Below, piece by piece: positions 1 through 10,663 of a stretch of DNA of 64,000 bases. The DNA is taken from the NCBI GenBank assembly GCA_037176725.1, contig JAZBRS010000026.1, positions 59,808,501-59,872,500 on the forward strand, in the 5' to 3' direction. Numbering within the stretch: the first letter of the stretch is position 1; the number at the start of each line of letters is the position of its first letter. This DNA is from Posidonia oceanica (Eukaryota; Streptophyta; Magnoliopsida; Alismatales; Posidoniaceae). A model generated the notes under the pieces. The model worked only from the letters and a program-made list of their open reading frames with translations, did no database searches and was not told where the DNA came from. Made by a program: the position numbers and the translations under genes.

Positions 1-951
1 AGCGGTTAAAGAGCTTCTTTAGGCAGACGAGGTGATCCTCGGCTCTTTGGACTTGGCATTCATGTCGTCCACGTAGACCTCGACTTTTTGGTGCATGAGG
101 TCATGGAATAGTGCTGTCATGGCCCTTTGATAAGTGGCTCCGGCGTTCTTGAGCCCGAACAGCATAACTTGGTAGTAGAAGACTCCTTAAGGGGTGATGC
201 ATGATGTCTTTTCCATGTATTCTTCTACCATTCTGATCTGGTTATAGTCGGAGAAGCCATCCATAAAGGAGAGCATTTTGTGGCCCACTGTGTTGTCAAC
301 TAGGACGACAATGTGCGATAATGGAAGATCGTCCTTAGGACTCGCCTTGTTCAAATCCCTAGAGTCGATGCACATGCGGACCCGGCTGTCTTTCTTGGGC
401 ACTGGCACAACATTTGCAAGCCATTCAGGGTATAGGACGACCTTGAGAAAACTGACATTGTGCTACTTCATGATCTCTTCCTTGATCTTGTGCAGCCATT
501 GTGGTCACCATCTCCTTAGCTTCTGCTTCATAGGCTCTGCATCTGGATTCAAAGGCAGGTTGTGCACTACTATCTCGACGTTGAGGCCGACCATGTCTTC
601 ATAACTCCAGGCGAAGACATCTGCATATTCTTTTAAGAATGCTATGAATTCTGCCTTGGCTTGGGGCGACAGTTTGGCACTGATGCAGACCTCCTTGGCC
701 TCTTCGGCTGTGCCGATGTTGATAACCTCCATCTCTTCTTTGACGTGGAGGTTAGGGCCTTCTGGATCGTCGTCGTAGGGCTGGAACTCAGGCGATAGTT
801 CATCATTCTCATCTTCGCCTGTATCATCCTCCTCTCCATATGCAATGAGTTCCAAGAGGATCTCCTTCTGAAAGGTTGGGTATGTAATATCGAAAGAGTG
901 TATATATTCCACTTCTTGGCTCTGGTGACGCTTCAGGATGGTCACGCTCAC
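1..951 (-). pseudogene. Element D reverse transcriptase (partial, broken)
   Basis: RNA-dependent DNA polymerase of a Ty3/gypsy element. A linker (951-505) ends in the typical pre-RT motif PMKQKLRRW and then a stop. The fingers/palm follow at 408-187 with KKDSRVRMCIDSRDLNKA and LSFMDGFSDYNQI, then another stop. FGLKNAGATYQRA is readable after that, and the catalytic YVDD is intact at 64-75. The usual Tat motif is DGFSGYNQI, so G has become D here. At least two stops make it non-functional as a continuous protein. The remainder, including RNase H and integrase, lies beyond the window start. Confidence 0.85.
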
Positions 952-1825
952 CTAAGTGTTTCTATATCCTCGGTGTGCGACCTCTGCTCCGGCAGTCTCC
1001 TCTACCTGTTCTGCTGTCTGTGCTGCTATTTGTGCTGCTGTCTCCTCCTCTTCATTTTCTGATATACTTGCGGGGAATATATTGGACTGGCGGCTGATCT
1101 GTGTACTGCCGTTTGCTGCACTCCTTGAGTGGGGCATGTGCTGCACAAACCATCTAGACCTGCCTCCCGGCTGTAGAGTGATTAACTCATCAGGTCTAGT
1201 GGGAGTTGCTGCTGAATCTTCTTCTAAGACCATGATAGAGGTATGGTCTTTCTGTGGGGAGGGATCCGTGACCATGGCTTTCCCTTTCTTCACTGCCTGA
1301 CACTCCGCAAAATCCTCTGCCAGCGATGCAAGCTGCTCTCAGTACATTAGCTTCAAGTCTCCCATCATAAAGTCAACCTAAGCCTCTGCAGCAGCTCCTT
1401 CGTCCTCATCTGAGGGTGAGTCGACATAGTAGGTGCTGACGGCCTCTGTCTCGGGCTCGGCTGCTAGGTGTACCGCTGCCTAGGGCACTTGCTGTGCTAC
1501 CGGTTGCATTGTCTGGCTAGCCTTCTAGCACGGTTGACTACGGTGCTTTGGCAATCAGGGATGTAAACAGGCTAGATAGCGGTGCAACTGATGAGTATGC
1601 TGACAAGGTTACTGCTGCTATTGATGGGAGTAGCAATGGACTTGCGAGAGCTACTGGGTGTGCCTGATCTGTCTGTACCTCAGACTGCTCACTATCTGAA
1701 TAGTAGTCTTCGATACAAACCCACTCCTCTGTCGGTAGTGGGGAAGTCTGGCACGACACTTGCTGCGCTGTGGCTTGACTGCTGTTCGGACCAAGGGTAC
1801 CTACACTAGTAAAGTTAGTGAGGTC
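952..1825 (-). pseudogene. Element D linker between protease/G-patch and RT
   Basis: Low-complexity linker readable in pieces (1759-1538, 1293-952) and rich in Glu, Ala, Ser and Thr. It carries no catalytic motif I recognise. A variable spacer at this place, between protease and RT, is common in Tat-type elements. Elements A and B have a Pro/Glu repeat at the same position. Several stops and frame changes are present. Function unknown; it is included because it lies in line with the flanking pol domains. Confidence 0.5.
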
Positions 1826-2688
1826 TCAAGGGATGGCCATCCTCCGATTCTTTGGCTGCAGGCGTCTATCTTCATTGGACTGTGAGTCGTACCTGAGACC
1901 TTCAGAGTCTCTTCGCTCCTCTACCATGATCGGCTCAGCGATCCCTTGGCTGTACTGCCCAAGCGACGTTCCCTTTACGTAGCCCCACCTGTGACAGACA
2001 TTTTCGACCATCCGAAAGGGGTTGTCGTGAATGGCCAGGGAGCTGACACGCTCAAGATCAGTGATAAAGTTAACCGGCTTAGACCGATTAACGTGGTACA
2101 AAGTATTCGAAGGCTCGGGGTTAAACTGGACAGTCTGTGAGGAGACAGAAGAAATCACCTCGATCCGCTCCTTCTCAAAGTTTTCCGCCATGACAACGAT
2201 AACATCGTCGCCCCAGCAGAATTTGATCATGCGATGGAGGGTCGAGGGGATGACTTGATACTTGTGCAGCCAAGGGCGCCCAAGCAGAAGGTTGAAATTG
2301 GGCTCCAAGTCGATAATGTAGAATTCCACATCGAATACGACTGGGCCAATAGTGAGGGGAATAATCAGAATCCCCAAAGAGTCATGATGTGTGTTGTCAA
2401 AAGCTGTCATTCCCTTTATAGCTGGTATGATATCCTCGGCTTTGAATCCGAACTTTTTGTTGTACGCAAGGGACAGACGTTAAGGCTTGAACCATTATGA
2501 ACCAACGAAAGGGGAATGCGGAAGTTTTTAAACTGCACCGTGACAAATAGGGATTGGTTATAATTAATCCCTACCAGAGGCAGCTCATCACTCGTAAAAG
2601 AGATGACCTGGGGCTCCGCGATCATACCTGCCATACTTTCCAGGGTTGCAGGCTCAATGGTTTGGGACACATGGGTGGCCTGGAACAC
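1826..2688 (-). pseudogene. Element D aspartic protease followed by G-patch
   Basis: Retroviral-type aspartic protease that would process Gag-Pol. The 2688-2416 segment holds the active-site region LVHNGSSLNVCPL; the family form is usually DNGSSLN or DTGAS, so the catalytic Asp appears replaced by His. The next segment (2410-1826) contains the second hallmark, LLLGRPWLHKYQVIPS. It ends in a G-patch-like stretch, HRWGYVKGTSLGQYSQGI, at about residues 142-160 of that segment. The G-patch is a short glycine-rich RNA-binding module also known at the protease C-terminus of some retroviruses. Frame is lost between the two segments. Confidence is high for protease, moderate for G-patch. Confidence 0.8.
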
Positions 2689-3456
2689 ACGAAGAAAAGC
2701 CTCGCGGTGTTCAGAGGATGTATGGATGAGGTCTCAAATGGAAATGTCTGCCCTGACCTTCTTAAGATGGGAGGTGATGTCGGCCTTGGGTTGGTCTTTT
2801 TTAGTGGTAGAAGGAATGGCTTTGGTAGTAGGCTCTATAGAGGTGGATATGGGGGGTTGGCCTGATGGTGGAGGTACAGTGGGTTCTGGACGGCTAGGCC
2901 TAGCCACCGATGCTGTAGGCTTGTAGACCCTCCCCAATCGCGTGACTTCCGTGCACATTTCTGTGGCGTAGCTATAAGGCACGCATTGGGTGTCCCTGGT
3001 TAGGTTAATAACCACAGGAGCATGCGCTACGAGCACAAGAGGGGCTACAGAGGTATTTGTTGGATGATGGGGGGACGGGTAATGTTGCTAGGAAGGCGAT
3101 AAGGGTTCTGGTTGAGACCTAGCTAGTAGGTGGACAGGGGATTCTGGCTGGGGTCTACCTAGAAGGTGGACAAGGGCCTGGGCCTGAGGTCTAGCCAGAA
3201 GGTGAACAAGGGCTTGAGCCTAAGGGTGCATGGTGGGTCGCATGGTAGGGTGCTTCGGCCTGGTGGGTGGTCGGATCATATGAATTCCCGACTCGGAACC
3301 GACAACTGCCGCATGATAAAGGGAGAAGGGAAAGGGCTCAAAGATGTCATGGATGAGCTCAGAGGGGTCTACCACGGACGTGGTGGGCCTAGAGGGGAAG
3401 AGAGATTGTATTCCCGAGGTCCCCGTGCTTCCCGGATTGGAATTCTCCAGCAAAGG
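2689..3456 (-). pseudogene. Element D proline-rich gag-protease spacer
   Basis: Two minus-strand readable stretches (3453-3220 and 3036-2734) are rich in Pro, Ser and Thr, for example EPTVPPPSGQPP. They lie between the zinc-knuckle and the protease, where Tat elements carry a variable spacer. No enzymatic motif was seen. On the plus strand, 3050-3250 holds degenerate direct repeats of the type gtctagctagaaggtggacaag that encode the same spacer. The frame is interrupted. Role unknown. Confidence 0.5.
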
Positions 3457-3654
3457 CTAGTGGACATTGCTAGGATGGGAGGGTGCTAATCCTAATGCGG
3501 GTGTAGATGCTGATGGAGGTGCAGAAGTGGATGCCTCATGCATGTCGATCACAATAGTCTTCAACTCGATCAGGTCCTGAATAGCTTCCCGTAGTGTGAA
3601 ACAACTATCCGTCGAGTGCCCTACGGCTCGATGGAAGTTGCAGAAAAGATTCAC
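3457..3654 (-). pseudogene. Element D nucleocapsid zinc-knuckle-like segment
   Basis: Short reading frame of 65 residues starting MNLFCNFHRAVGHSTDSCF. The spacing C-x2-H-x4-G-H-x4-C is the variant knuckle usual in Tat-type Gag (compare YCPFYRGHGHNIDDC in element A), followed by an amphipathic LREAIQDLIEL stretch. It would bind the genomic RNA during packaging. It is cut off from the gag core by stops. Confidence 0.7.
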
Positions 3655-4834
3655 TCTGTGCCAATGCAGAAGCGGATTCGGCAGTGGGCAAATCTCGGGG
3701 AACCTCAGGAACGACGCAACCTTGGGGAGGACGACACTCAGCGGTTCCGACAGTGGGGCAAGTTGGCGCCGATTTGTGAAATGTTGTCTCTGCCCTTGGT
3801 ATTGTCCTTACCGGATCGGTGCGGCAAGATAGACCAGTGGGGCGGTGATTGTGATTTGTGGAGTGGGAGGTGCCCTAGGTGTAGGTGTGTACACTACCTG
3901 ATTCGGGGCAGCCGAGCCGCCAGATGAACGGGCGCGGTAGGGGAGTTGACGTACGCAACAATGGTTTTCGGAGGATCCTTCTTCCTAAGGCGGCTGCTGC
4001 TGCTGCTGTTGTTGTTGTTGCTGTTGTTGCTACTGCTGCTGCTGTTGCTGGCGGTGGCCTGCTTGGCGAATGCAGAGAGTGCAGGGAAGTTGCCACTCCA
4101 CAGTGAACTCTCCACACGAGTGTCAGCCCGAATCAGTGATGCAAAGGTAGTGACAGGCTGAATGCTAAGTAAAGCCCTAGTAGATGACTGCGCACCTCTG
4201 ATAACGATCTCGATAGACTCCTCGTTAGAGGGTCTATCGCGAACCTGTGAGGCGAGGGCGCGCCAACTGCCGACATACTCCTCGAACGGCTCGTTGGGAT
4301 TCTGCTTGGTAGCGACGAGATCCTTGCGCTTTGGGATTAGGTTCAGGTTGAAGGAGTATTGTTCTAGGAACGCCTGACTAAGGTCGTTCCAAGTCTTAAT
4401 GGTGGCCATGTCAAGGGAGGTGAACCACTTGAGGGTCGGGCCAGTCAGACTTTTTTGGAACAGGTGGATCAGCAACCTCTCGTCAGCCTGAAGCTGAGTG
4501 AGATCTCCGCAGTACGCCTTCAGATGGGCAATGGGGCAACCCCTACCATTATATTAATCAAAATCTGGGATACAGAATTTCAGTGGGAGCACCGCCTCTG
4601 GAAAGTAACAGAGGTCCCGAAACTAGTAGGACTGGTGATCAACGCTCTGCACTAGACATAGTGCCTTTTCCAGAACGTGCACCCTATTATCTAGGGGGTC
4701 CGGACTTGCTATTGAAGGTGAAGGGGCAGTTGGGGCAGGATCACATACGTCGACTAGGTCGCACCAAGGTGCTCCTCTAGATTCACAATCGCGTTGCCTG
4801 GTGATGCGATGTGATGGCCGACGTATCCGTGCGT
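3655..4834 (-). pseudogene. Element D Gag core (retrotransposon gag domain)
   Basis: Capsid-type Gag. The best segment (4475-3894) has the retrotransposon gag signature HLFQKSLTGPTLKWFTSLD and, further on, FLEQYSFN and NEPFEEYVGSWRALASQV, typical of the Retrotrans_gag family. After the core comes a Ser/Asn homopolymer tract encoded by a CTG/TTG trinucleotide run at about 3990-4055, then RLRKKD. The upstream part (4834-4476) is frameshifted and contains stops. Element A interrupts it at 4839; the N-terminal half is at 58175-58964. Confidence 0.85.
3988..4056. repeat. CTG/TTG trinucleotide microsatellite in D gag
   Basis: Run of CTG, TTG and CTA triplets which on the minus strand encodes the Ser/Asn tract of the D Gag. 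It keeps the minus reading frame open. It also creates an artificial Leu-rich frame on the plus strand, which is not a gene. Confidence 0.85.
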
Positions 4835-4839
4835 GGGTG
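4835..4839. repeat. Left target-site duplication of element A (GGGTG)
   Basis: GGGTG directly precedes the TGTAGGTACC start of the A 5' LTR. The same five bases follow the CCACA end of the A 3' LTR at 58170-58174. A perfect 5-bp duplication is what Ty3/gypsy integrases leave, and it proves that the two LTRs, 52 kb apart, bound a single insertion in D. Confidence 0.9.
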
Positions 4840-5664
4840 TGTAGGTACCCCATTTTGGCACTCCCCTCATTGTAGTGAAACCCCTTTGCATTATATCATG
4901 CTCAGTTCACCTGTAGAGGCCCTTTTCTCGATCTCAGCTCTCTCATTCGAGCCAAATGCTTACCGTGGGTGTTAGAAGAGTATTTTCCAGCGTCCTACAT
5001 TGGACGCAGGATATTACCAGTTTAACAACTCTACAAAACTGTTGCCCGATCAGCCCAGTTTATAGGTCCAATTTAATCCCCAGATCACAACATTGTCTTC
5101 GTGCCTTTAAGGAATCCTTTATTTGTACTTTAATGACAACAATTTGTGCCCCCTTAATTTCTTGACCAAATTTTGAAGGTGGACTACCTGGGTGTGTTAA
5201 ACGCAGGTATCCGTGTGTTTAACATTGGACGCTGGTTTACCAACGTTTAATGTTGAAACCCAGTGTTGACCACAACTTTCCTTATTTAGCTAAATCCGAG
5301 ATCCTGTTTGTTGCTCCTTTTGGAGGTCTGTTGACCAAGTGATTGACAAATCTTTATTTAATTAGCATTAATCCACCATTAATTGCTGATTATTCCTCCA
5401 AATCCACAGCTATACCTCAGAGGGTCGTTATATGTTGGTATCCAACCGTCCAATGTAGAACACATGGTTCCATGCGTCTTACGGTGGAAATTTGCTGGAT
5501 CAACTTTCCTTATCTAGTTCAAATTCGATCTGGATTCTTTTACCATGTTTGGATTCCTTGACCGGTCAAAGCCCTTTAATGCCAATTAAGAGTGTCTTAA
5601 TCATGGTTAATCAACATTTAGGGGAGAATATTCTTTATCCACAACAGCTGTAGCTCAGGAGGTT

Positions 5665-5692
5665 GTTAGACGCTGGTTTCCCAGCGTCTAAC
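5665..5692. promoter_or_regulatory. Perfect U3 hairpin with 12-bp arms in A 5' LTR
   Basis: GTTAGACGCTGG (5665-5676), loop TTTC, CCAGCGTCTAAC (5681-5692): a perfect inverted repeat. It is continued by GTTGAAAGC, so the junction also makes the AACGTT core palindrome. It ends 92 bp before the TATA box. The same architecture recurs in the B and S LTRs and upstream of the antisense genes. A regulatory role is inferred from position only. Confidence 0.75.
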
Positions 5693-5784
5693 GTTGAAAG
5701 CAGAGATATATGCGTTTAATGTTTCTGTTTTGAAACTTTGCTGAGTTGGCTCCCTTTGGCACATTTTTGTTCCTCCCCTGCTTC

Positions 5785-5792
5785 TATAAAAG
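5785..5792 (+). promoter_or_regulatory. TATA box of A 5' LTR
   Basis: TATAAAAG inside the conserved string CTTCTATAAAAGCA, also present in the A 3' LTR (57508-57515), both B LTRs (22436-22443, 43121-43128) and, in reverse, in S (16830-16837). It would drive the genomic RNA; the transcription start should lie about 30 bp downstream. Confidence 0.8.
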
Positions 5793-6456
5793 CAAGGGTA
5801 CCTTCAACCTTTAGAAGGGACGGGGGGGAATTGGGAGATTGGAGGGATTTTTTGGAGTGGGGGAAGACCGAAAATCAGAATTAAGAGAGATGAATTTGAA
5901 GAGAGAAATTGGAGAGAAAGAAAGAGCCAAAGAGCTTGCCTTCTTCTTTCTCCAACCACGTCACGTCAACACATCACATTTCTTAGATTAAAAGGGGTTT
6001 TCTTCCTTAGTATTTTTGCATATCGCATGTCATTTTACATATTGTTGTAGCTAGGCATACTCATATTTAGTTGCAATCGGGTGGATAAAACCCCTCGGGT
6101 AAGTACTTCTTTGATTAGTTTATGTTGGTTTTTGATTTTATTTTGGGACAATTTACTACACCATATTAATCCAAATCTCTAACACTGTTGTTGCAAGGAA
6201 GAAGAAGAAGAAGAAGAAGAAACTTACCAAAGCACGGGCACCCTTGGGCAACGTTGGCGTTGTACCAAGGTAGTTGAAGCCGCAAACATCACATCTCCCA
6301 AGGCATCTCGAGGGCCGGCGAAAGCGAACCTGGAGTGGCGATCACATCAACTTCCTCACACGTGGAGTAGCGAAGTTGGATACAACAAAAGGGGACCCCG
6401 AGAAAGAAAAAGAGACGAAACAAAAGCTTCTCTCCTCTCAAAACCCCGTATCTATA

Positions 6457-6480
6457 GTCTGGCGATCTCGGTGGGACGGC
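6457..6480 (+). other. Primer-binding site of element A
   Basis: TGGCGATCTCGGTGGGACGG begins three bases after the LTR end. The same position in B reads TGGCGATCACAGTGGGACGG. It starts TGG as expected for pairing with a tRNA 3' CCA end. Which tRNA primes was not determined. Confidence 0.75.
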
Positions 6481-8008
6481 TAAAAGTGCCCTCACGCAAA
6501 GGTGAGATTCTGATCAGTTCTTCTTCTTCTTCTTCTTCTTCTTCTTCTTCCTTGCTCTTTTTTTTTTCATTTTAGTTGTTATTTTTCATAAGTTTTTAAG
6601 GTAGCGGCGAAATTCCTCATAGCATGTTGAGGCATCGTGACCCTTGTCTTGTTTTTTTTTACGTTCAAAATACCTGAAACCATCTCCCTTTTCTCTGTGA
6701 TTCTCGAGAGTGGAGGTGGTTCATAACAATCACTGTTTTTTTTTGAAAAATTCACTATCAGTGCATTATACGTGTGGTTCTGTGCGTTTAACATTAAATG
6801 ACCCGGTATCTGTGTCTAACAACACTGAACAAGAACTCTTTCTAATTTTGCAAAATTCTTGTTTTCTTTGCTTCTAACTAGCCTGTTAATTGAGGTGTGA
6901 GGTGATCGACTTTGCCATAGAAATCGGAACTTTGATTCTCAGGTGCTTTTAAAAAAAAATCAATTTTTTTTTTTTTGAGTTTTCTCTATGTCTTGCATGG
7001 CCCTACTTGGGAACTGATTTGCTTGTATCTTTTCTTAGGCTATACAAATAACCCCTTTGATCCTAAGCACCCCTGTTGCAAGGGATCTCCGAAAGGTATT
7101 TGTATTGTCACTTATTTCTTTCAAGAGTCACATTTCCCTCCCTTGACTCTTGTAAGAATAAGTTAGAACCCTAAGTTAAGAATTCTTTTCTCCCTCCCCT
7201 CTTCGGTGGTTTGTTGTGATTGCCTATGCTTGATACGCGAGAGACCTGATCAATCCGGAGTACACTGGGCTCTACCTCTACGAGGAAGGGACCTAAGTGT
7301 CTTCAGGTTCCCCAAAGATTCTCAGGAGTTGAGATAGGGGCAGTACAAAAAAAAAAAAAAAATTCTTTTACCCATTTTGTGAGGATCCATAGTCATTCCT
7401 GTAAAAAAGAGAGTCATACCCAAGCTTTAAGGCACCCTAAGAGTTATGTAGGTTTAAAACACTAATAACAAAGTGAAAATCCAACAAATCAAAACTTTAA
7501 TCGCTGTTTGAAAGTGTTTCTGTGTAGTTCTCTGAAACAGGGTGTTAAACGCTTCAATCTCTGCGTTTAACGTTAGACGCAGACAATCCCGCGTTTAATG
7601 CATTGTCTGGTTGTCTGTTAATTTTTGGCTTTTATTTGTGGAATTATTGCAGGGTAAATGATTGAACAAAGACAATAAACAGAACATTTGCAGTTTTAAA
7701 TTCTTAGGAGCTTGTATTTGGTTGCAAAATTTTTGTAATTTATTTTCCAAGTGTAATTACTTGCAATCCTTCCTTTATATAAAAAAAAGAAAGAAAAAAA
7801 AGTAAAAAAAAAGAGAGCAAAAAAAAAGCAAAAAAAAACAAGCAAAAAAAAGAGAGAAGAAAAAGGAAAAAGGGAAAAGAAACAGAGGAAGCTGAAAATA
7901 TTGCTGAGGGTGATGAATTGGCAGAAATCCTGCGTTCAACGTTAGACGCCTGTATCACAACGTCTTACACCCTTGAGTTAGATATCATCTCCCAAAGCTG
8001 TTACAACG
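6481..8008 (+). other. Long leader of element A, absent from B; possible intron
   Basis: About 1.5 kb without a credible gene between the PBS and the gag start. It contains T-rich tracts, a TTC microsatellite (6516-6555), A-rich tracts (7340-7360, 7780-7880) and palindrome modules near 6785, 7545-7600 and 7928-7970. In B the sequence jumps directly from the PBS block to gag. The left limit has a good donor (AAAG|GTGAGA, GT at 6502); a possible acceptor AG lies at 7996-7997. It may therefore be a 5' intron or simply an insertion/deletion difference. Confidence 0.55.
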
Positions 8009-9823
8009 ATGAATCAAATCTCCAAAGCTGAACACTCAGAAAGAAAAAAGTCAGACTCGACCAGTGAATCGGGAGAAGAGCCTACCATCACTATCTACCA
8101 TCCAACCACTGGAGAAGCCATGGATCCTGACTCGATCCAATATAAAGCCATGTACCAGTTCTTAAATGATGAGGCACCAACCCCAACGGGGCCATGTCGA
8201 AACAACAATCTCCAAGAGCCACCCCCTTAGTGAAAGGCAACGAAGGCCCACTGCGAACCATACACCTGATGAAATATACCAGGAACAGTATGGCAACCCA
8301 CCGCCAGACATGAATCACCAAGGGTAAGGTACAATGCTCAACGGAGTTTACAAGACAAGGGCAAACCCCTTGATCCAGGAACACCATCAAATGCCACATG
8401 GTGAGTATAAAGAAAGAGTCGGTCCGCCCTACGGGCACCAAGAACCACTTCTCCAAGCACCGACAGTTGGTAACCAGCCCCTGCCGAAATATCACCCCCA
8501 CCAGGCACCTCTCCCGCAACACGAGCCGGTCGCACCTCAATACTTCTGCAACGGCTATCCTCATCAACAGCTTAATCATCAAGCGTTCAACTCACACATC
8601 CTGACTCCATCAGCCGGGATAACAAATTTAGATTAGATGAGAAAAATGCTCAGCGCATTAGGGGTACACACTCAAGCTCCGGCAAACTTTGACATGATCC
8701 GGTTACCCCCTTTCATACTTCCCCCGGGCTTCAAGTATCTAAAGACTCCCAAGTTCGATGGAACCACAAACCCGCTCAGCCATCTTGTGCGGTTCCAGAT
8801 GGAGTCGGCTCCTTATTTCTATGATCTGGGGCTCCTCATACACCTTTTCTTCTAGTCACTGGAGGGTGAACCCATGGACTGTTTCCTTACCCTCTCCAAG
8901 GAAGATCTCAGTAGCTTTAACAAGATCAGAGAAAGCTTCCTAACCAAGTACCAGCATAAAATAGATCCAAAGCCGACCTTCCATGATCTAAGAAAAGAGA
9001 TCATGAAGAAAGGTGAAAGCTAGGTAACATTCGCCAACAGATGGCGTGAAATGGCAGCCAGATCAGGCTTGACCGTTCCTGAAAGGCAAGTGGTCCAGAC
9101 CCTCTTTGCAAACACCACCGAACCAATGAAGAAGGGACTAGTGAATGCATACTGTCCTAATGTAACAGCTCTGTACGAAGTGGTTGCCTCCGTCAAAGAG
9201 AGTCTTCATGAATTCATGGAGGAGCCTAAGAGGAGCAGAAAATCACAAGTAGTGGAAGGCGTAACTGGAGCTATAAACAGGATTAATACTGCACCAAAAC
9301 CACCGGAGCAAAGAGCCATAGTAACTCCCCAGCAGCAATCATGGAGCCACCCTCCTCAGCAGCAACAATCATGGAGCCGCCCTCCTTAGCAGCAAGCATT
9401 GAGCAATCCCCCTTAGCAGCAGCGAATCCACCCTATGTGGAATACTCCCCAACCTCAATGGAATAGGGGCAATCAGAGCAGCAAGCCAACAATGGTAATC
9501 CCTGAAGCAACAATGGGATTAGGGGCAATTATCATAATGTTCCCCCTCCACAGTTATTGCCACCCAGAGGGGGAAAAAGGGACCATTACCCTCCTCTACC
9601 AGTCACACTGGTGGATATGTTCATAGAGCTAGAAAGGGCAAAAGCAAATGAACTCCCGCCAACCAAGCCAGAAACTCCAAACTGTGACCAAAATAAGTAT
9701 TGTCCATTCTATAGAGGACATGGTCACAACATAGATGACTGCTGGACCTTCAGAGATGCAGTCTATGACATGGTAGAGGCGGACGTGTTTGAATGGGATG
9801 TCCTGGTAAAAAGAGCCAAATAG
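8009..9823 (+). pseudogene. Element A Gag (broken)
   Basis: Structural Gag. The N-terminus (8009-8230) starts MNQISKAEHSERKKSDS, equivalent to B's start near 23216. A Pro/His/Gln-rich part follows (8334-8636), then the core with FDGTTNPLSHLVRFQMESA (8750-8830), KIRESFLTKYQHKIDPKP and VPERQVVQTLFANTT (9051-9389). After that comes a Gln/Pro/Trp-rich repeat (QQQSWSHPP) and the knuckle KYCPFYRGHGHNIDDCW (9690-9745). Stops near 8634, 8853, 9021, 9388 and 9413 break it. Where B is intact the ancestral codon is often CAG or TGG. Frame changes occur at about 8230 and between 9389 and 9557. Confidence 0.85.
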
Positions 9824-10663
9824 AGGAAGCAAATAGGGGCATCTCAGCTAATCTACAATCACCCCCTCCCTAATCATCAAATAATGGCATTCAAGGATGA
9901 CGAGATCTCCAACCCATTAATAACAAAGGACTGGGACAGCCAAGCAATCTCAGATGAAGACTGAGGCAACCAAGCCATTGATGAAGAGATAATCTCAGTT
10001 GATGACTGGGACAGCGAAGCAGGCGAAGGGCTAACAATTGAAGATCTTTTTAACCAGTTCAACTTCACAGCAGCAGATGAGCCGCAAGATAGCACGGAGG
10101 AAGAAAACTCTCTCACCTTAATTCAAAAAGCTACCAAGCAATTTGAACAAGAAAACATTGTCTTCCAAGAATCCAAGCTTCCGCCACTGCATAAGCAAGA
10201 ACTGCCGCTCATCATTACAGTGGGCATCAATGACCATGTGCTACAAGGGGTGCTGGTTGATATTGGAGCAAGCCGAAGCCTTAGTTCTTTATCCACGCTC
10301 CAAAGCCTAGGGATCAATGAGGACAAACTAGACAAGATCCCTTTCATGTGCACTGGGTTCGATCAAAGCGAGCAACATGCATTAGGGACAATACCAATGG
10401 AAATTACAGTGGGCCCTTTGACCAGCATCACCACAGTAACCATCATGAAGGAAGAAGTCCTGGATCCTCTCATCCTCGGGAGGTCTTGGCTAATAGAAGT
10501 CGAAGCCGTGGCATCCCCTGTTCAGCAGTTGCTGAAATTCAAGTACGAGGGAGCGATTGTTAGCATTCCTGCTAATCGCCTGGGGATATTATGCAAATTC
10601 AAGATGCCTGAACCTCAAATAGCTACCCTTCGGGATAAGGAAGAAGCACAACTCCCGCCATGA
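9824..10663 (+). pseudogene. Element A first protease domain (PR1) with acidic linker
   Basis: After Gag comes an acidic Asp/Glu-rich linker (9880-10130, with a TGA at 9962), then an aspartic-protease fold. LIITVGINDHVLQGVLVDIGAS carries the active-site position at 10259-10273 (DIGAS; B has DTGAS), and PLILGRSWLIEVEAVASPVQQLLKFKYEG gives the second hallmark (I/L-L-G-R-x-W-L). This is a complete retropepsin-like module in its own right. A second, different one follows 1.1 kb downstream (11342). No G-patch is attached. Thr-to-Ile at the active site would inactivate this copy. Confidence 0.8.

Larger units (their letters stand above)
1..4839 (-). mobile_element. Element D, 3' (gag C-terminus to RT) part, cut by window start
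   Basis: Minus-strand Ty3/gypsy retrotransposon whose gag, zinc-knuckle, protease, G-patch and RT regions follow one another from 4834 down to base 1. Its other half lies at 58170-63982. The two halves are separated by element A, which is flanked by the identical pentamer GGGTG at 4835-4839 and 58170-58174. The reading continues from one half to the other across this junction. Gag and protease differ clearly from those of A and B, so D is a separate family. The 3' LTR and integrase lie outside the window. Confidence 0.85.
4840..6456 (+). repeat. Element A 5' LTR
   Basis: Starts TGTAGGTACCCC and ends ...CGTATCTATA. The 3' copy starts TGTAGATACCCC and ends ATATCCACA, so the terminal CA of this copy has decayed to TA. 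Both copies share, in order, a U3 with palindromes, TATAAAAG at 5785-5792, a purine-rich leader and the conserved 'aaaacccctcgggtaagt' stretch (about 6089). The stretch 6194-6222 is an AAG microsatellite. The PBS follows directly. Confidence 0.9.

Noticed and set aside
3946..4161. Leu-rich plus-strand frame resembling a signal peptide
   Set aside because: Produced by the CTG/TTG microsatellite within the minus-strand gag of D.
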